A program made the translations under genes and the position numbers. This document shows, in pieces, positions 46,701 to 57,594 of a stretch of 64,000 nucleotides of DNA. How positions within the stretch are numbered: position 1 is the first letter of the stretch; every line of letters starts with the position of its first letter. The notes under the pieces were generated by a model. That model ran no database searches. It had not been told where the DNA came from and saw only the letters and a list, made by a program, of their open reading frames with translations. The stretch is from Aquilaria yunnanensis (Eukaryota > Streptophyta > Magnoliopsida > Malvales > Thymelaeaceae). The stretch covers positions 47,135,001 to 47,199,000 of the forward strand of contig CM077594.1 in the NCBI GenBank assembly GCA_039654915.1. The letters are read 5' to 3'.

Positions 46701-48485
46701 AAGTATTTGTTTACTCAGAAGGATCTGAACATGAGACAGCGGTGATGGATTGAGTACATTAAAGACTATGATTGTTCGATCGAGTATTGTGCTGGTAAAG
46801 GGAACGTGGTAGCGGATGCTTTGAGTCGGAAGTACACAGGAGTGATCTTGTCCAAGGATCAGGCTACAGATTCTTCAGAAGGAGCATTGAAGGATTGTTT
46901 CTTAGCTTTGCATGAATTATGGCAAAGTCGAGAAAAATCCTTAGTCTACGTTTTGGAGATTCAGACGGCTTGGTTAGCCAGAGTCAGAGAAGCTCAGTTG
47001 AAAGATCCATTGTTGAAGAAGATTTCAGGTGAAGCTAAGACTGGTGCTTTGAAGAAAGAGTTCAAGTACAAAGATGGAATACTGCATTATGGTGATCGAC
47101 TCTATGTGTCGAATGTTGAGGGACTTAGGCAGCAAGTCCTACAGAAGGCACATAGTAGTACATTGAGTATTCACCCTGGTGTTAGTAAGATGTATCAAGA
47201 TCTGAAGACACATTTTTGGTGGCCAGGACTGAAGAAAGATGTACGAGGACATGTGGCAAAGTGTTTGACATGTCAAGTGGTGAAAGCTGAACACCAGAAA
47301 CCAGCAGGCACACTTCAGAGTTTATCTCTACCAGTGAGGAAGTGGGGATCCGTTGCTATGGATTTCCTAGTGGGGTTACCGACCACCCGGAGTCAGCATG
47401 ATGCTATTTGGGTAGTGGTTGACAGGTTGACGAAGTCGGCACACTTTATACCGATCAGAGTCACCTATACATTGGAGAGGTTGGCTCAGTTATATCTCAG
47501 GGAGATCGTGAGACTCCATGGGATACCAGATCAGATCATATCAGACAGAGATCCACGATTTACATCACGGTTCTGGAATGCTTTTCAGGAAGCATTGGGC
47601 AGTAAAGTTAGCCTCAGTACTGCTTTTCATCCACAGACTGACGGACAGTCAAAGAGGGTGATTCAGACTTTGGAGGACATGCTACGCATGTGTGTCATTG
47701 ATTTCAGAGGTGATTGGGATCAGCACTTACCACTGATCGAGTTTGCCTATAATAACAGTCATCAATCTGTTATTGGAATGGCGCCCTATGAAGCTTTGTA
47801 TGGGAGACGGTGTATGACACCTCATTGTTGGGCAGATCCGACAGACAGAGTGGTCGTTGGACCTGAGATCATAGCTGACACTACAGCTAAGATTAAGTTG
47901 ATTCAGCAGAGAATCAAGACAGCTAATGACAGACAGACTAAGTATGCAAACAGAAGAAGAAGAGAATTGAGTTTTGAGATTGGTGACAAAGTACTTCTGA
48001 AAGTGTCGCCCATGAGAGGAGTTAGTCGTTTTGGACAGAGGGGCAAGTTAGCTCCAAGGTTCATTGGACCTTATGAAGTGTTAGAGAAAGTTGGGAAAGT
48101 TGCTTATCGGTTGGCTTTACCGCCTAACCTTTCTCAAGTGCATAATGTGTTTCACGTTAGTTTACTCAGGAAGTGCACAGTTGAGCCCGGACAGGTAGTA
48201 AATCCTTCAGTGATACCCATTCAGGAGGACTTGACTTATGAAGAGAAACCAGTTCAGATTTTGGATAGGCAAGTCAAGAAACTACGGACTAAGTGGATTC
48301 CGATGGTTAAGATCCTTTGGTCTAACCATAGTGAGGAGGAAGCTACCTGGGAGACAGAGCAGGATATGCTGAAAAGATATCCTGGTGTTTTTCCAGAGTT
48401 GCAACGGAATTTGGGGGACCAAATTCCAGAAGGAGGGGAGAATGTTACGGCCCTTCTAGAGGGAGGTAAGGACTTTAGAATTTAG
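43761..48485 (+). pseudogene. Tekay gag-pol polyprotein with chromodomain (one internal stop)
   Basis: I start at the ATG at 43761; an upstream in-frame TTG (43743) is less likely. Domains by codon from that ATG: gag core (about 115-250); CCHC knuckle [14 protein letters not shown] (about 356-369); protease DTGA (434); RT with [10 protein letters not shown] (palm Asp pair at about 767); RNase H (YTDASG at about 912); integrase zinc region (about 1115-1165) and core (1190-1400); and a C-terminal chromodomain (about 1490-1545). A TGA at 46743 interrupts RNase H; an original CGA would give Arg as in the family. In integrase the DGQSE glutamate reads DGQSK (AAG at 47652-47654). The stop codon at 48483 lies inside the 3' LTR. 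Without the TGA the frame would be 1574 codons, typical of full-length Tekay elements. Confidence 0.93.
48428..48442 (+). other. Tekay polypurine tract
   Basis: AGAAGGAGGGGAGAA directly abuts the 3' LTR and lies inside the end of the pol frame. Confidence 0.85.
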
Positions 48486-50951
48486 TGTAGAATTTTAATT
48501 TAAGTTTGCCTAGCAAGAATTAAGAAGTTTGCCAAAGTTCACTAAGTTCCGACAAGAATAAAGCTCTGAACTAAGTTCAGGGGCAAAATGGTAATTTTGC
48601 ACCCTGAGTGGCCGGGACGAGTCCCGAGTGTTTTAAAATGAATTTTTAGAACTTAACTTTTAACCTTAACTCAAACTCAACAAATAGACAAGAATTTAAT
48701 CAAGAACTGTTAAATTACAAAGATGGGGGACCTAATTGCACAAAACTTGAAACCTTGGTGGTTTGAAGGGTTAAGTGGGGTTTAAGAAGAGGGAAGAGGG
48801 GTTTGGGCTGCCATAACCCATTTTCCAGCTTCTCAACTCCATTTCTCTCTCAAATTAAGCTTGGAATCAAAAGCTTTTGGTGCCAAAAGGTGTGGTTTGA
48901 AGTGTTCAAGCTTGGAGAAGTGATTTTCAAGCTTGAATCCATGTTTTTGAGGCGTGGAAGAGTGTTTTTCTCCATCCCCTGTTTTTGAACGAGGTATGAT
49001 TCATGTTCTTGATTGAATTCGTGTTATTTGATTGATTGGAAGCTTGGGTTTTGGTTGGAAGAGGTGTTTTTGATGTTTAGGAGCTTTGTTTTGGTTTGAA
49101 TTTGTGTAGAACTTTGGAAGCTTATTTGGAAGAGGAAGGGTTCGAATTCTTGCTTGTTCTTGGTGTTAAGGTAAGGGAGAAAGTGTTTTTAAGTTGTTGG
49201 ATTGCTTTTGAATTGAAATGGATTGAGAAAGTTGAGTAATTTTTGGTTATGGTATGAAGAAACGTTTTGGGAATTATGATGGACTAGCTATGTTCGAAGC
49301 ATTGGTTTGATGCTTCTAATGCATCATAGTTTGGCTTTGATAGTTGGTTTTGTTCCTTGCAACATGTACTTCATGTGTATGAAATTTGGTAACTTTTGAT
49401 GCTTGTTTGCTATATGTATTTGGTTGCCAAAGTTCGTAGCAGCAAACGGCCGAATTCTGCATTTCTGCAGAATTGGCGACGCGGCGCCAATTGGCCCGAA
49501 AATTGGCGACGCGTCGCCAATTCAATTTTTCTTCACAGAGCGTTTGTTCGTCGGCGACGCGTCGCCAATTCCTTTTGCCTTTGGCGACGCGGCGCCAACA
49601 CAAGAAAATGGGGGGTTTGACTTTTTGCTGCGTTGACCCGACCGAGACTACGGAAGGTTCGGAACGTGCCTAAGGGTCCGAGGATCCCGATGGTACTCCG
49701 AAACTTCCGAAAGTCCCACCGGAAGTATGAGTTTTCTTGAACTGTTTGAGGTAAGTAAGTTGCTTAGGCAACAAGTAAGGAAACGAATGTTGCAATTGAA
49801 CTTAATTAGCTATCAATAGCTCAGGTGAGAGGTTTAGAACCCTCGTCGGCCTAGCCGTGCGGTAGCCACGAGGCCCCGAGGCGAAACCTTGTTCATCTAG
49901 TTTACATCAAAGAGGCCCTGCGGCCTAGTCTACAAGTCCCGTCATAAATTCCCCTGCATAACAACTAGGTGAGAGGTTCTATGTTTGAATGAGGCTTGCT
50001 AAGGTTCGCCCTTGAGCCATATGATAGGTTGCTAAGTGATAGCGCTTGGCCTATATGTCAGGTTGCTAAGTGATGGCGCTTGGCCTGTATATGTGTCAGG
50101 TTGCTAAGTGATTGCACTTGGCCTGATACAGAGGACTACTTGAGGAGAGGTCTACCGGCCTAGTATATATATATATGACTAGTACCCTCATGCTGTGTGA
50201 GCTCGCAGCCAGAGTCCTAGCTTTTTCTTGCAGGTACATCGAAGACCCTTACTGAGAATGTTGAATTCTCACTCCCTGTTTGTTATGCAGAGTCTGGAGT
50301 AGCAGGACCGGATAATCACTGAGGATTATCACGGTAGTACCTTTTTGTGTGTAAAGGTACGGTAGTTGAGAAACTTTAAGTTTCTAGCTTGCTTAAGTGT
50401 TTAATTGGTCAGTTGGTCAGGCTGTGGTACTAACTTGCTTCTTCCTTTGGCTGCAGAGCCTAGTAGCACTTGGCACAGGACTTGTGAGACTCGCCACTGG
50501 GACAGGAGTCCAAAGTGGGAGCTAGGGTAAAAGATCTCAGCAAAGTCTTGTATTTTGATACAGTACTTTATTTTGCCTCCGGTATTTATGTTATAAAGAG
50601 TCCTTGACTCAGGGGATTGTTCTCTGGGTGAGAGCATTAGTTACTTATGTATAAATGCTTTCACGAGCGGTGTATGTGTAGTTAATCACTCAAAGGTTGA
50701 TTTTGCTATGCTTTGGCATTTTGTATTTATTTATATAGAATTTTACTTAGCCGGCTAAATGTCTAAATGTTTAAATGTTTTATGGTTTTAATAAACCAAG
50801 TCAAAGCATAAGTGCATACATATTGCATTTCTAGGTTAATCAACTAGTAGCATTGGATTTAATCCACACACATAACCAGCTAGCCAATTACAATCCACCG
50901 TGAGACAAACGCTCACAGGGTATCCCTGGCAGGGGCACGGGGATCGTGTCA
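48443..50951 (+). repeat. Tekay family-2 3' LTR (2509 bp)
   Basis: It has the same length as the 5' LTR. The five differences I find are near 48823, 49979, 49997, 50319 and 50927 (four transitions and one transversion). Confidence 0.95.
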
Positions 50952-50956
50952 CCATC

Positions 50957-51600
50957 CGTGACTATGTCGAGAGGTTCAACAGAGAGGCCCTCAGTGTTCC
51001 GGACTTTCATCCCGAAATCCGCATCCTCGCCATGACGAGGGGCCTCCGGAGGGATTCGCACTTGTTTTATGAATTCTCCAAAGATCCCCCGGACACGCTG
51101 GGAGAATTCTACCGAAGGGCTGAACAACATATGACAGCCGAAGAGCTGAGAATGACTTGACCGAAGGCTGACCATATTCACGCTCGTGGCGAAGGGTCCA
51201 GCCAGCAAGCCCGGTGTCCAACGGAACAGTTAGGCCGACCTCGGAGAATGCGAGTAGGAGGAAGGAAGCCCCAAAACTTTACACCTCTGAGCACCACGAG
51301 GGCTAACGTCCTCATGGCGTTGGAAAAACAGGGGGCTGAAATCCAACGACCGAGGGGCATGACTGCTGACAACAGAAGGAACATGAAGAAGTTCTGTCAG
51401 TTCCACCGTGATCACGGTCATGACACCGAAGACTGCTTTCAGTTGAAAAAGTACATTGAATCACTGATAAAGCAGGGCCAACTTCGGTGTTATTTGAGAA
51501 TGCCTTCCCCGAATTGGAAAAAAGAGGAAGAAGGAAAGCCCGATGACGAGGATTACGATTCAGACAGACGAAGGAACCGAAGTCCGAGAAGGCGTCCTCC
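50957..51600 (+). pseudogene. Tat gag, C-terminal part with zinc motif
   Basis: The gag frame resumes after the Tekay insertion in the same phase. It encodes IRDYVERFNREAL, a FYRRAEQHM segment, a TGA stop at 51158, and the Tat-type zinc region CQFHRDHGHDTEDCFQLKKYIE (about 51393-51460). An Arg-rich linker leads into protease. Confidence 0.85.
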
Positions 51601-54600
51601 ACCTTCGGCAGGAGTAATACAGATGATCACAACCGGACTTCCATCCTCGGAAAGAAAAAGAAGGGCCAGAGAGATAGCGGTGATGGAATATCAGAGGCCA
51701 ACGAAAAAATTGGCCCGCGAGGATGGCTCCACCATCGTATTTCCCCATGACGATCCATTGCTGATAATCGCGAGGATAGGAAACTGGGACATCAAGAGGG
51801 TACTGCTGGACGATGGGTCAAACGCAGACGTCTTGTTCTCATATTTGCTACCAAGCTTGGGCGTATCCAGGAGCGACCTCAAGGCTGTTACTTCACCCAC
51901 GTTCGGCGTAGGACCATCTGAGCTACCTGTCCTCGGGTGGATCAACCTCCCCTTGATGATGAAAGGAACTTCGGAGAAAGGAACTGCTGAGTTGTTCGCC
52001 TCTACCATGGCAAGATTCATAGTCAATGAGGTTCCTTCGTCATACAATGCCATCCTCGGCAGACAGACACAGGGAAATTTGCACATTCGCCCTGATGTAA
52101 AGTACTTGACCGTTACCTTCGCCACCAAAGAAGGAGACGCAAAGATCTTCATTGATCAAGGCGAGGTGAGAAAGGTGTTCATCAGAGGACGAAAGGCTCT
52201 AGCAAGCAACCTAGCACATGCTGTAGAAGCAAAAGAGCTGGGAAGGGGCGAGGCAGAAGATCCCACAAAAGCGGAAACAGAAGAAGTAGAGCTTGTCCCA
52301 GGCCATAGTACCCGAATAGGGAAAAGCATGGCCGAAGGAGACAAGGAAAAACTTATATCTTTTTTGCTTGCAAATAAAGATCTGTTCGCCTACTCGCCGA
52401 AGGACATGCCAGGGGTAGACCCTCGCGTAATCCAGCATAGCCTCAAAGCGAGTCCGGAAATAAAACCTGTCTGGCAAAAGAAACGGAGCATCTCAGCTCA
52501 TAAAAGTAACTTCGTCAAGACCGAAGTCCAGCGTCTGATAGACGCTAGCGTTATCCGGGAGGCAAACTACCCCGAATGGCTAAGCAACGTGGTAATTGCC
52601 ACAAAAGAAGGAAGTAGTAAGCTCCGGATGTGCATCGACTTCAGAAATTTGAACGATGCTTGCCCGAAAGATTCATATCCTCTTCTGCCAATAGACCAAC
52701 TAGTAGACTCAACTGCCGAGTACGGGCTCCTAAGTTTCCTGGACGCTTTCAGTGGCTACCATCAGATAAGGATGGACCCCGAAGATGAAGAGAAGACTGC
52801 CTTCATCACCGAGGGAGGAACATATTGCTATATTAGGATGCCCTTCGGGCTCAAGAATGCAGGGGCCACCTACCAGAGGCTGATGAACAAGGTCTTCAAA
52901 GACCAAATGGGGAGGAACATGGAGGTGTATGTTGATGATATGATAGTCAAAAGCAAACTGCCTGGCTACCACGTTGCAGATTTAGAGGAAACCTTCCAAA
53001 AACTCAGAGCCTTCGGGATCCGCCTTAATCCTGAGAAATGCATCTTCGGGGTAACCTCGGGAAAGTTCCTTGGGTACATGGTATCCGAAAGAGGCATCGA
53101 TGCTAACCCCGAGAAGATTAAGGCTCTACTTGAATTCTGAACTCCTGCCACAGTCAAAGACGTGCAAAGAATCACCGGAAGAATAACCTCTCTGAGCAGG
53201 TTTATTTCCAGGTACGGAGATAGGTGTCGACCCTTCTTCAAAGTGCTCACAAAGGCAGCAAAGATGGAAGGCGACCTCGGAAGGAATGGTCATCCTTGGG
53301 ATGAAAATTGCCAAAAAGCCTGGGAAGAACTCAAAGTCTACTTGGCTAGCCTGCCGACTCTGCGGCAACCTCGGGAGGGAGAGCCCCTCGTATTATACCT
53401 CGCCGTCACAAAAAAAGCTGTGAGCTCGGTCCTCGTGAAAAAAGAAGGGCCAAAGCAATGGCCGGTCTACTATGTCAGCAAGTCCCTGCATGGCGCCGAA
53501 GTCAGGTACCCTTTGCTCCAAAAAGCTATATATGCCTTAGTGCTTGCAGGGAGAAGGCTGTGGCCATACTTTCAGGCTCACCCCATTATCGTCCGAAGTA
53601 CCCTGCCTCTACGGGATGTTATGAGGAAAGTTGATCACTCGGGAAGGCTTTCCAAGCGGTGTATAGAGCTTGGCGAACACGACATCACGTATGAACCCCG
53701 GAAAGCTATAAAAGCTCAAGCTTTGGCAAACTTCATCGCCGAAGTACCAAACACCGAGGAGGGACATTCATTTTCGGGCGAAGATGAGCCAGAATGGACG
53801 TTATATGTTGACGGGGCCTCAGGATCCGAACACCAGGGAGCTGGAGTGATTATCAGAGGCCCCGAAGGCCTAGAAGTAATGAAGGCCATCAAGTTCAGTT
53901 TCAACGCCAGCAACAACATGGTCGAATATGAGGCCCTCATAGCAGGATTACGCCTGGCCAGAAAAATTGGCGTGAGAAACTTGAAAGCCCATAGTGATTC
54001 CCAGCTGGTTGTTCGGCAAATGGCAGGGGACTATTGCGCGAAAGACCCGACCTTGGTGAAATACCATGAGTTGGTAACAAAGCTTATTCGGGAGTTCGAC
54101 GTCGTGAAAATTGAGAACGTACCCCGACGAGAAAATGCTGAGGCAGACTGTTTGGCGAAGTCCAAAACTTGCACCGAAGTGCTAAGCCACCCCAGCATCG
54201 CGATGTTAAGCATAGAGACCTCAGGGAAAGGATGGAAAGAACCAATCAAAACGTATCTCGCAACCAACACACTCCCCGAAGACCCCAGCGAAGCCGCAAA
54301 AGTGTGAAGGCGCTCCGGACGTTTCTTCTTAATTGGAGAAGAACTATATCGGCAACGATATGCAAATCCACTACAGAGGTGTGTTAGTGAAGAGGATACT
54401 GAAATGATCCTCGAAGAAGTTCACGAAGGTGCCTGTGGTTCGCACATCAGAACCGACGCCCTGGCAGCAGTGATACTTCACCAAGGATACTTCTGGCCTA
54501 CCCTGAGAAAGGATGCCAAGCAGTTCGTCCAGAAATGTGGTAGTTGCCAGAGACATGCGAACATCCAAAGAACACCCTCAGAGTTCGTGACCTCGGCAGA

Positions 54601-55520
54601 CTATCCTTGGCCCTTCGCAGTTTGGGGCATAGATCTCATTGGGCCACTCCCAATGGCGCCTGGAGGCGTAAAGTTCTGCGTAGTAGCAGTAGACTATTTC
54701 TCTAAGTGGGTCGAGGCAGAACCTCTGACAACTATCTCGGCAAAAGAAGTGCAGAAGTTCGTATGGAAAAACATCGTATGCAGATTTGGCATACCGAGGG
54801 TACTCGTAGCGGACAATGGATCCCAGTTCATAGACAAAGGATTCCAAGAGTTCATTAGCGACCTCGGGACAAAAATGCACTTCGCCCCAGTAGCTCACCC
54901 CCAAAGTAATGGGTAGGTGGAAGTATCTAACAGGACCATAAAAGATGGTCTGAAAAAGAGACTGAGGGAAGCAAAGCGGAAATGGCCGGGAGAACTCCAA
55001 AGCGTGTTATGGAGTTATCGAACAACACCCCGAAGAGCCACAGGGGAAACGCCTTTTTCACTCGTCTTCGGTACAGAGGCCATCATCCCTGTCGAGGTAG
55101 TACAACCGTCAATACGAGTCCAAGTGTTCGATGAAAAAGGAAATGACCTCGGCCTGAGAACCAAGCTCGACCTCGTCAGCGAACACAGAGAAGTAGCCGA
55201 GCTGAGAAGAAAAGCTTTCCAGCAAAGAGTGGCAGCAGCCATAAACCTCCGCGCTAGGCCAAAGGGAATAAAGCTGGGAGACCTCGTTCTCTGAAAGGCT
55301 GAATTTGCACCCCGAAAGCCGTCCCACAGGGTACTTCGCGCAAATTGGGAAGGACCCTACCTGGTACTTGCCGAAGTACGAAAGGGAGTTTATAAGCTCC
55401 GCGATGCCGAAGGCATAGAATTAAAAAACACTTGGCACTCAGAGGCCTTGAAAAAAATTCTATGCCTAAAAAGTTTGGTGGGAGAGTTGTATTGCACAAG
55501 TTGGACAAATTTGTCTAAGT
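51600..55520 (+). pseudogene. Tat pol: protease, RT, two RNase H domains, integrase
   Basis: One frame, continuous with gag, carries: protease (LLDDGSNADVL near 51806); RT (about 52440-53000, palm motif YVDDMIV near 52930); a gypsy-type RNase H (about 53390-53740); a second, archaeal-type RNase H (LYVDGASGSEHQGAG near 53802, with HSDSQLVV near 53990); and integrase (zinc region about 54420-54560; core Asp residues in GIDLIGPL and VADNGSQF). The tail has a WEGPYLV segment. In-frame stops lie at 53138 (TGA), 54305 (TGA), 54914 (TAG, just beside the integrase Glu) and 55292 (TGA). No frameshift is seen. The second RNase H is the known signature of the Tat lineage. The frame ends near 55520. Confidence 0.9.
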
Positions 55521-55569
55521 AAAAAGTTCTGAAGAAGTACAAAACAAGAGTCTCACGAAAGCAATCGCC

Positions 55570-55850
55570 AAGGAAAGCAAAAGTATAGTTTTCCGAAGTC
55601 TCTTGAGTGAATATGTTCGGGACAAAGGAAAGCAAGAGTATGGTTTTCCGAAGTCTTTTGAGCGAATATGTTCGGGACAAAGGAAAGCAAAAGTATAGTT
55701 TTCCAAAGTCTCTTGAGCGAATATGTTCGGGACAAAGGAAAGCAAGAGTATGGTTTTCCGAAGTCTCTTGAGCGAATATGTTCGGGACAAAGGAAAGCAA
55801 AAGTATGGTTTTCCGAAGTTTCTCGAGCGAATTATGTTCGGGACAGTGGG
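55570..55850. repeat. 55-bp tandem repeat array, about five copies
   Basis: Each unit contains GAATATGTTCGGGACAAAGG, AAAGCAA(A/G)AGTAT and GTTTTCC(G/A)AAGTCTCTTGA. Unit starts fall at about 55609, 55664, 55719 and 55774, plus a fifth with one extra base. It lies between the end of pol and the end of the antisense gene. Tandem arrays in this position are known for Tat/Ogre elements. Confidence 0.92.
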
Positions 55851-56695
55851 AAACAAAGGAATCTGGCAAAAATACTTAGCCAAATTTTTATCTATTGAGC
55901 CAAAAAGTGCTTACAGAGAAGAAAGTTGCTGAAAGACTACAAAAAAGAAGAAGAAAATGAAGACAAAAGGCCCTAGTACAAACTAAGGAACCTCGGCGTC
56001 TTGAGAACTGCCAGCCTCTGTGCTTTTTTGTCAGCAGCCTTCGGCGCCGGGAAAGAAGGAGGCAGTTTCAAGTGCTCGATCTTGGACCAAGTCCACCGAG
56101 GCTCCTTCGGGATGTTCATGCCTTCCAGGAAGGAGACGTCAAAATCTGGGAACTTCTGCAGAATATGGTGCCGAACAAGACAGAAGCCGTCTTGAAAGCC
56201 CAACTTCGTCATATCATCGGACTCCCGCTTCTTGACCTCCAAATATGCATAGTCCTTCTCCTGATCCGCGTAATCCTTCTCCAGATCCTTGAGCTTTCTC
56301 TTCAAAGACTTCATCTTCTTCTTCTCTTCTGAAGGCTTCTTCAGAGATGCGACCTCGGCTTCGAGCTGGGCCTTTTCCTCGAGCGTCTTCGCAAGGATTG
56401 CGTCACTTTCTGACTTATCCTTTTGAATCGTTTCTACGATCGAAGTCAGCTCCGCCATCCGAGAGCCGATGTCGGAAAGTTTCTGGGAGGTGCCTTTCTC
56501 AAGTTCCTCTTTCTCTTTTATGAACCCCTCCCGAAGTTCAGCAATTTGCTTCTCTGAAGACTGCTTCAGCTGAGCATTATCAGCAGCCAACGCCGAACAC
56601 TGGGCCTTCGTCTTGGTGTAAAGGTCCCAGAGTGACGCCCTCCTTTCTGACTCTCGCGCCACCCGAACACGGAGCAACCCGGCATACCCCATCAG

Positions 56696-56778
56696 CTGCA
56701 AAAAAAGCAAACAAAGGGATAATGATGCTAAGTAAAAAGCAAAGGCGAAATTGGCACTAAGGAAACAGTAAAGCGTAC
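56696..56778 (-). other. Intron 3 of Tat antisense gene (83 nt)
   Basis: The donor is CCCAG|GTACGC and the acceptor TTTTTTTGCAG|CTGATGG. The junction falls between codons. The Tat copy at 62139-62223 has CCCAG|GTAGAC and TTTTTACAG|CTCTTGG at the same place. Confidence 0.78.
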
Positions 56779-57038
56779 CTGGGCGGCATGTTCAGTGAGT
56801 TTGGCGGCCAAAGAGATGTCGCCTGGGTAAGCCTCAGTAAGGGCCTTGTAAGAGGCCTCAGTAAAAACCCCTTTGCACATCTGCCTGGCCATCTCGGGAC
56901 AGTCCTCGGAGTACATATTCATGTCCTCCGTGAACGTCCAGAAGGGCTCCTTCGGAACTTTCCCTGCTGGGACTTTGGCATCCCGAAGGGCCCTCTTGCG
57001 GGCGTGTTCGGCAACCCAGTCAGGAGCGGCCGCCTCCG

Positions 57039-57123
57039 CTGCACAACAAAGCAGAAAAATTGTAAGGCCAGAAAACTCTTAAGGATTTACAAGAGAAAAA
57101 AGGTTCTTCGACAAAATACAAAC
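57039..57123 (-). other. Intron 2 of Tat antisense gene (85 nt)
   Basis: The donor is CCAGCAG|GTTTGT and the acceptor TTTGTTGTGCAG|CGGAGG. Splicing joins G to CG and keeps the frame into the AAAPDW segment of exon 3. Confidence 0.75.
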
Positions 57124-57521
57124 CTGCTGGCACCTCGGTAACGTCGTCGTCAAGGATCGACGTCACCTCAGTAGAGATCCCCTTGCCTCTTATTTGGCAC
57201 CGTTCCTTGGCAGAAGGGGTCTCCTCCCCATCGCCCTCCAGAAGAGCATGCGAAGGCATGGGGCTTTGAGGAAGGACATCGAAAGAAGGGACGTCGACAG
57301 AAGGAACCTCGAGAAAGGGGCAGCAGGGTGTTCTGGCTCCTCGCCTACCTCCTCCGGAATTTACGGAAGAGAGGAAGGAGCAGCTTTCTTTGCCCATTTG
57401 GAAGGAGGGCCGCCCGAAGTCTGCTTCCGCCTCCGAGAGGCGGCCTTCTTTGTCTGTTCACCCCTCTCGGCCTGCCCGGTAAAAAGAGCCTTGTAGAAGG
57501 CAGCCGCGTCGTCGCCCATCT

Positions 57522-57594
57522 CTGAAAAGAGGAAAAGAAGATCAGTGTAAGTCCAGGATGAAGTTATGAAGGAAAAAATGAGAAAGTAACTTAC
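57522..57594 (-). other. Intron 1 of Tat antisense gene (73 nt)
   Basis: The donor is ATGAGA|GTAAGT and the acceptor TTTTCCTCTTTTCAG|AGATGG. The copy at 32627 keeps GAGA|GTAA; its acceptor region near 61362 reads GCAAAG and appears mutated. Confidence 0.78.

Larger units (their letters stand above)
41109..50951 (+). mobile_element. Nearly intact young Tekay/Del chromovirus (9.84 kb), TSD CCATC
   Basis: It has two 2509-bp LTRs (41109-43617, 48443-50951), a primer site at 43625, a single gag-pol frame from 43761 to 48485, and a polypurine tract at 48428-48442. Exact flanks CCATC lie at 41104-41108 and 50952-50956. The two LTRs differ at only five positions by my count, so it is by far the youngest element in the window. 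The protein has one in-frame stop in RNase H and a lost catalytic residue in integrase, so this copy is not autonomous. Confidence 0.95.

Noticed and set aside
55570..55850. Regular direct repeats resembling a CRISPR array
   Set aside because: The units are contiguous 55-bp tandem repeats without unique spacers, inside a plant retrotransposon.
55390..55883. Antisense repetitive frames with FVPNIF/LSRTYSLKRLRKT repeats
   Set aside because: They are produced by the 55-bp tandem repeat and overlap no recognised domain.
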